Positions 63,911-64,000 of a DNA stretch of 64,000 bases are shown here, piece after piece. Source of the stretch: Luteimonas sp. YGD11-2 (GTDB taxonomy: Bacteria > Pseudomonadota > Gammaproteobacteria > Xanthomonadales > Xanthomonadaceae); NCBI RefSeq assembly GCF_004118975.1, contig NZ_CP035376.1, forward strand, positions 3,152,430 to 3,216,429. Direction: 5' to 3'. Under the pieces are notes generated by a model, which worked only from the letters and a program-made list of their open reading frames with translations, searched no databases and was not told the DNA's origin. The translations under genes and the position numbers were made by a program. Every line of letters starts with the position of its first letter. The first letter of the stretch is position 1.

Positions 63911-64000
63911 CGCAACAGGGCGCGCGGACCGTCGGCGCGGATGCTTCCGGGGGGGGCGCGGTGGTAGTCTGCCGGCCCACTCCCGCGCATCGTGCGCGCT

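Noticed and set aside
63911..64000. oriC itself at the right edge
   Set aside because: No cluster of DnaA boxes is visible in the last 90 bases; dnaA is expected beyond the window but is not seen.

Overview
This is a contiguous piece of high-GC chromosome from a gammaproteobacterium of the Xanthomonadaceae (Lysobacteraceae), probably Luteimonas- or Lysobacter-like. The evidence is gene content and order: bioB next to a divergent comF, a monomeric NADP-isocitrate dehydrogenase, the cluster DUF3348/DUF802/OmpA/DUF2894, and a right end reading mnmE-yidC-rnpA-rpmH, the order that lies just upstream of dnaA and oriC. No prophage, insertion sequence, CRISPR array or rRNA was seen. Nearly all genes look like core or lineage-core genes.

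Layout. 1-5.2 kb (minus): biotin operon bioB, small membrane gene, bioF, DMT transporter, bioH, bioC (bioC cut by the window edge). 5.2-9.2 kb: comF, ubiA, galE, tRNA-Arg(CCG), cytochrome c5. 9.2-17.1 kb: secreted EEP-domain nuclease-like lipoprotein, alpha/beta hydrolase, zapE with an in-frame repeat insertion, a CoA-transferase family enzyme and an S9 peptidase. 17.1-22.5 kb: promoter, cobalamin riboswitch, nrdA, nrdB, flavodoxin, thioredoxin-like protein, acyl-CoA thioesterase. 22.8-23.7 kb: class I fructose-bisphosphate aldolase.

23.87-27.9 kb holds a tightly overlapping four-gene operon. Its two central genes look like a MotA/ZorA-type channel subunit with a long coiled-coil tail and a MotB/ZorB-type OmpA partner carrying a transmembrane Asp. 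This is the best candidate for an undescribed system. 28.8-42.5 kb: PQQ-type sugar dehydrogenase, DUF2231, M20 amidohydrolase, queF, LysM protein, lipoprotein, ketopantoate-reductase family protein, icd, two oxidoreductases, a lipoprotein methyltransferase, rluE-like. 42.5-51.7 kb: receiver-histidine kinase, hrpB, tatD, OmpA lipoprotein, ABC-2 exporter. 51.8-59.9 kb: ferredoxin-NADP reductase, M50 metallopeptidase, an XRE-controlled operon with a palindromic operator, NatAB-type exporter, TonB-domain lipoprotein. 60-63.8 kb: mnmE, yidC, rnpA, rpmH.

The other striking layer is intergenic: long-hairpin repeats at about 7.25, 22.6, 28.1-28.7, 44.5 and 58.45-58.8 kb share a CATGGATG core inside variable complementary arms. 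The two largest copies (28 and 58 kb) show compensatory base changes in their stems. All calls come from reading the sequence and from family knowledge; no database searches were run.
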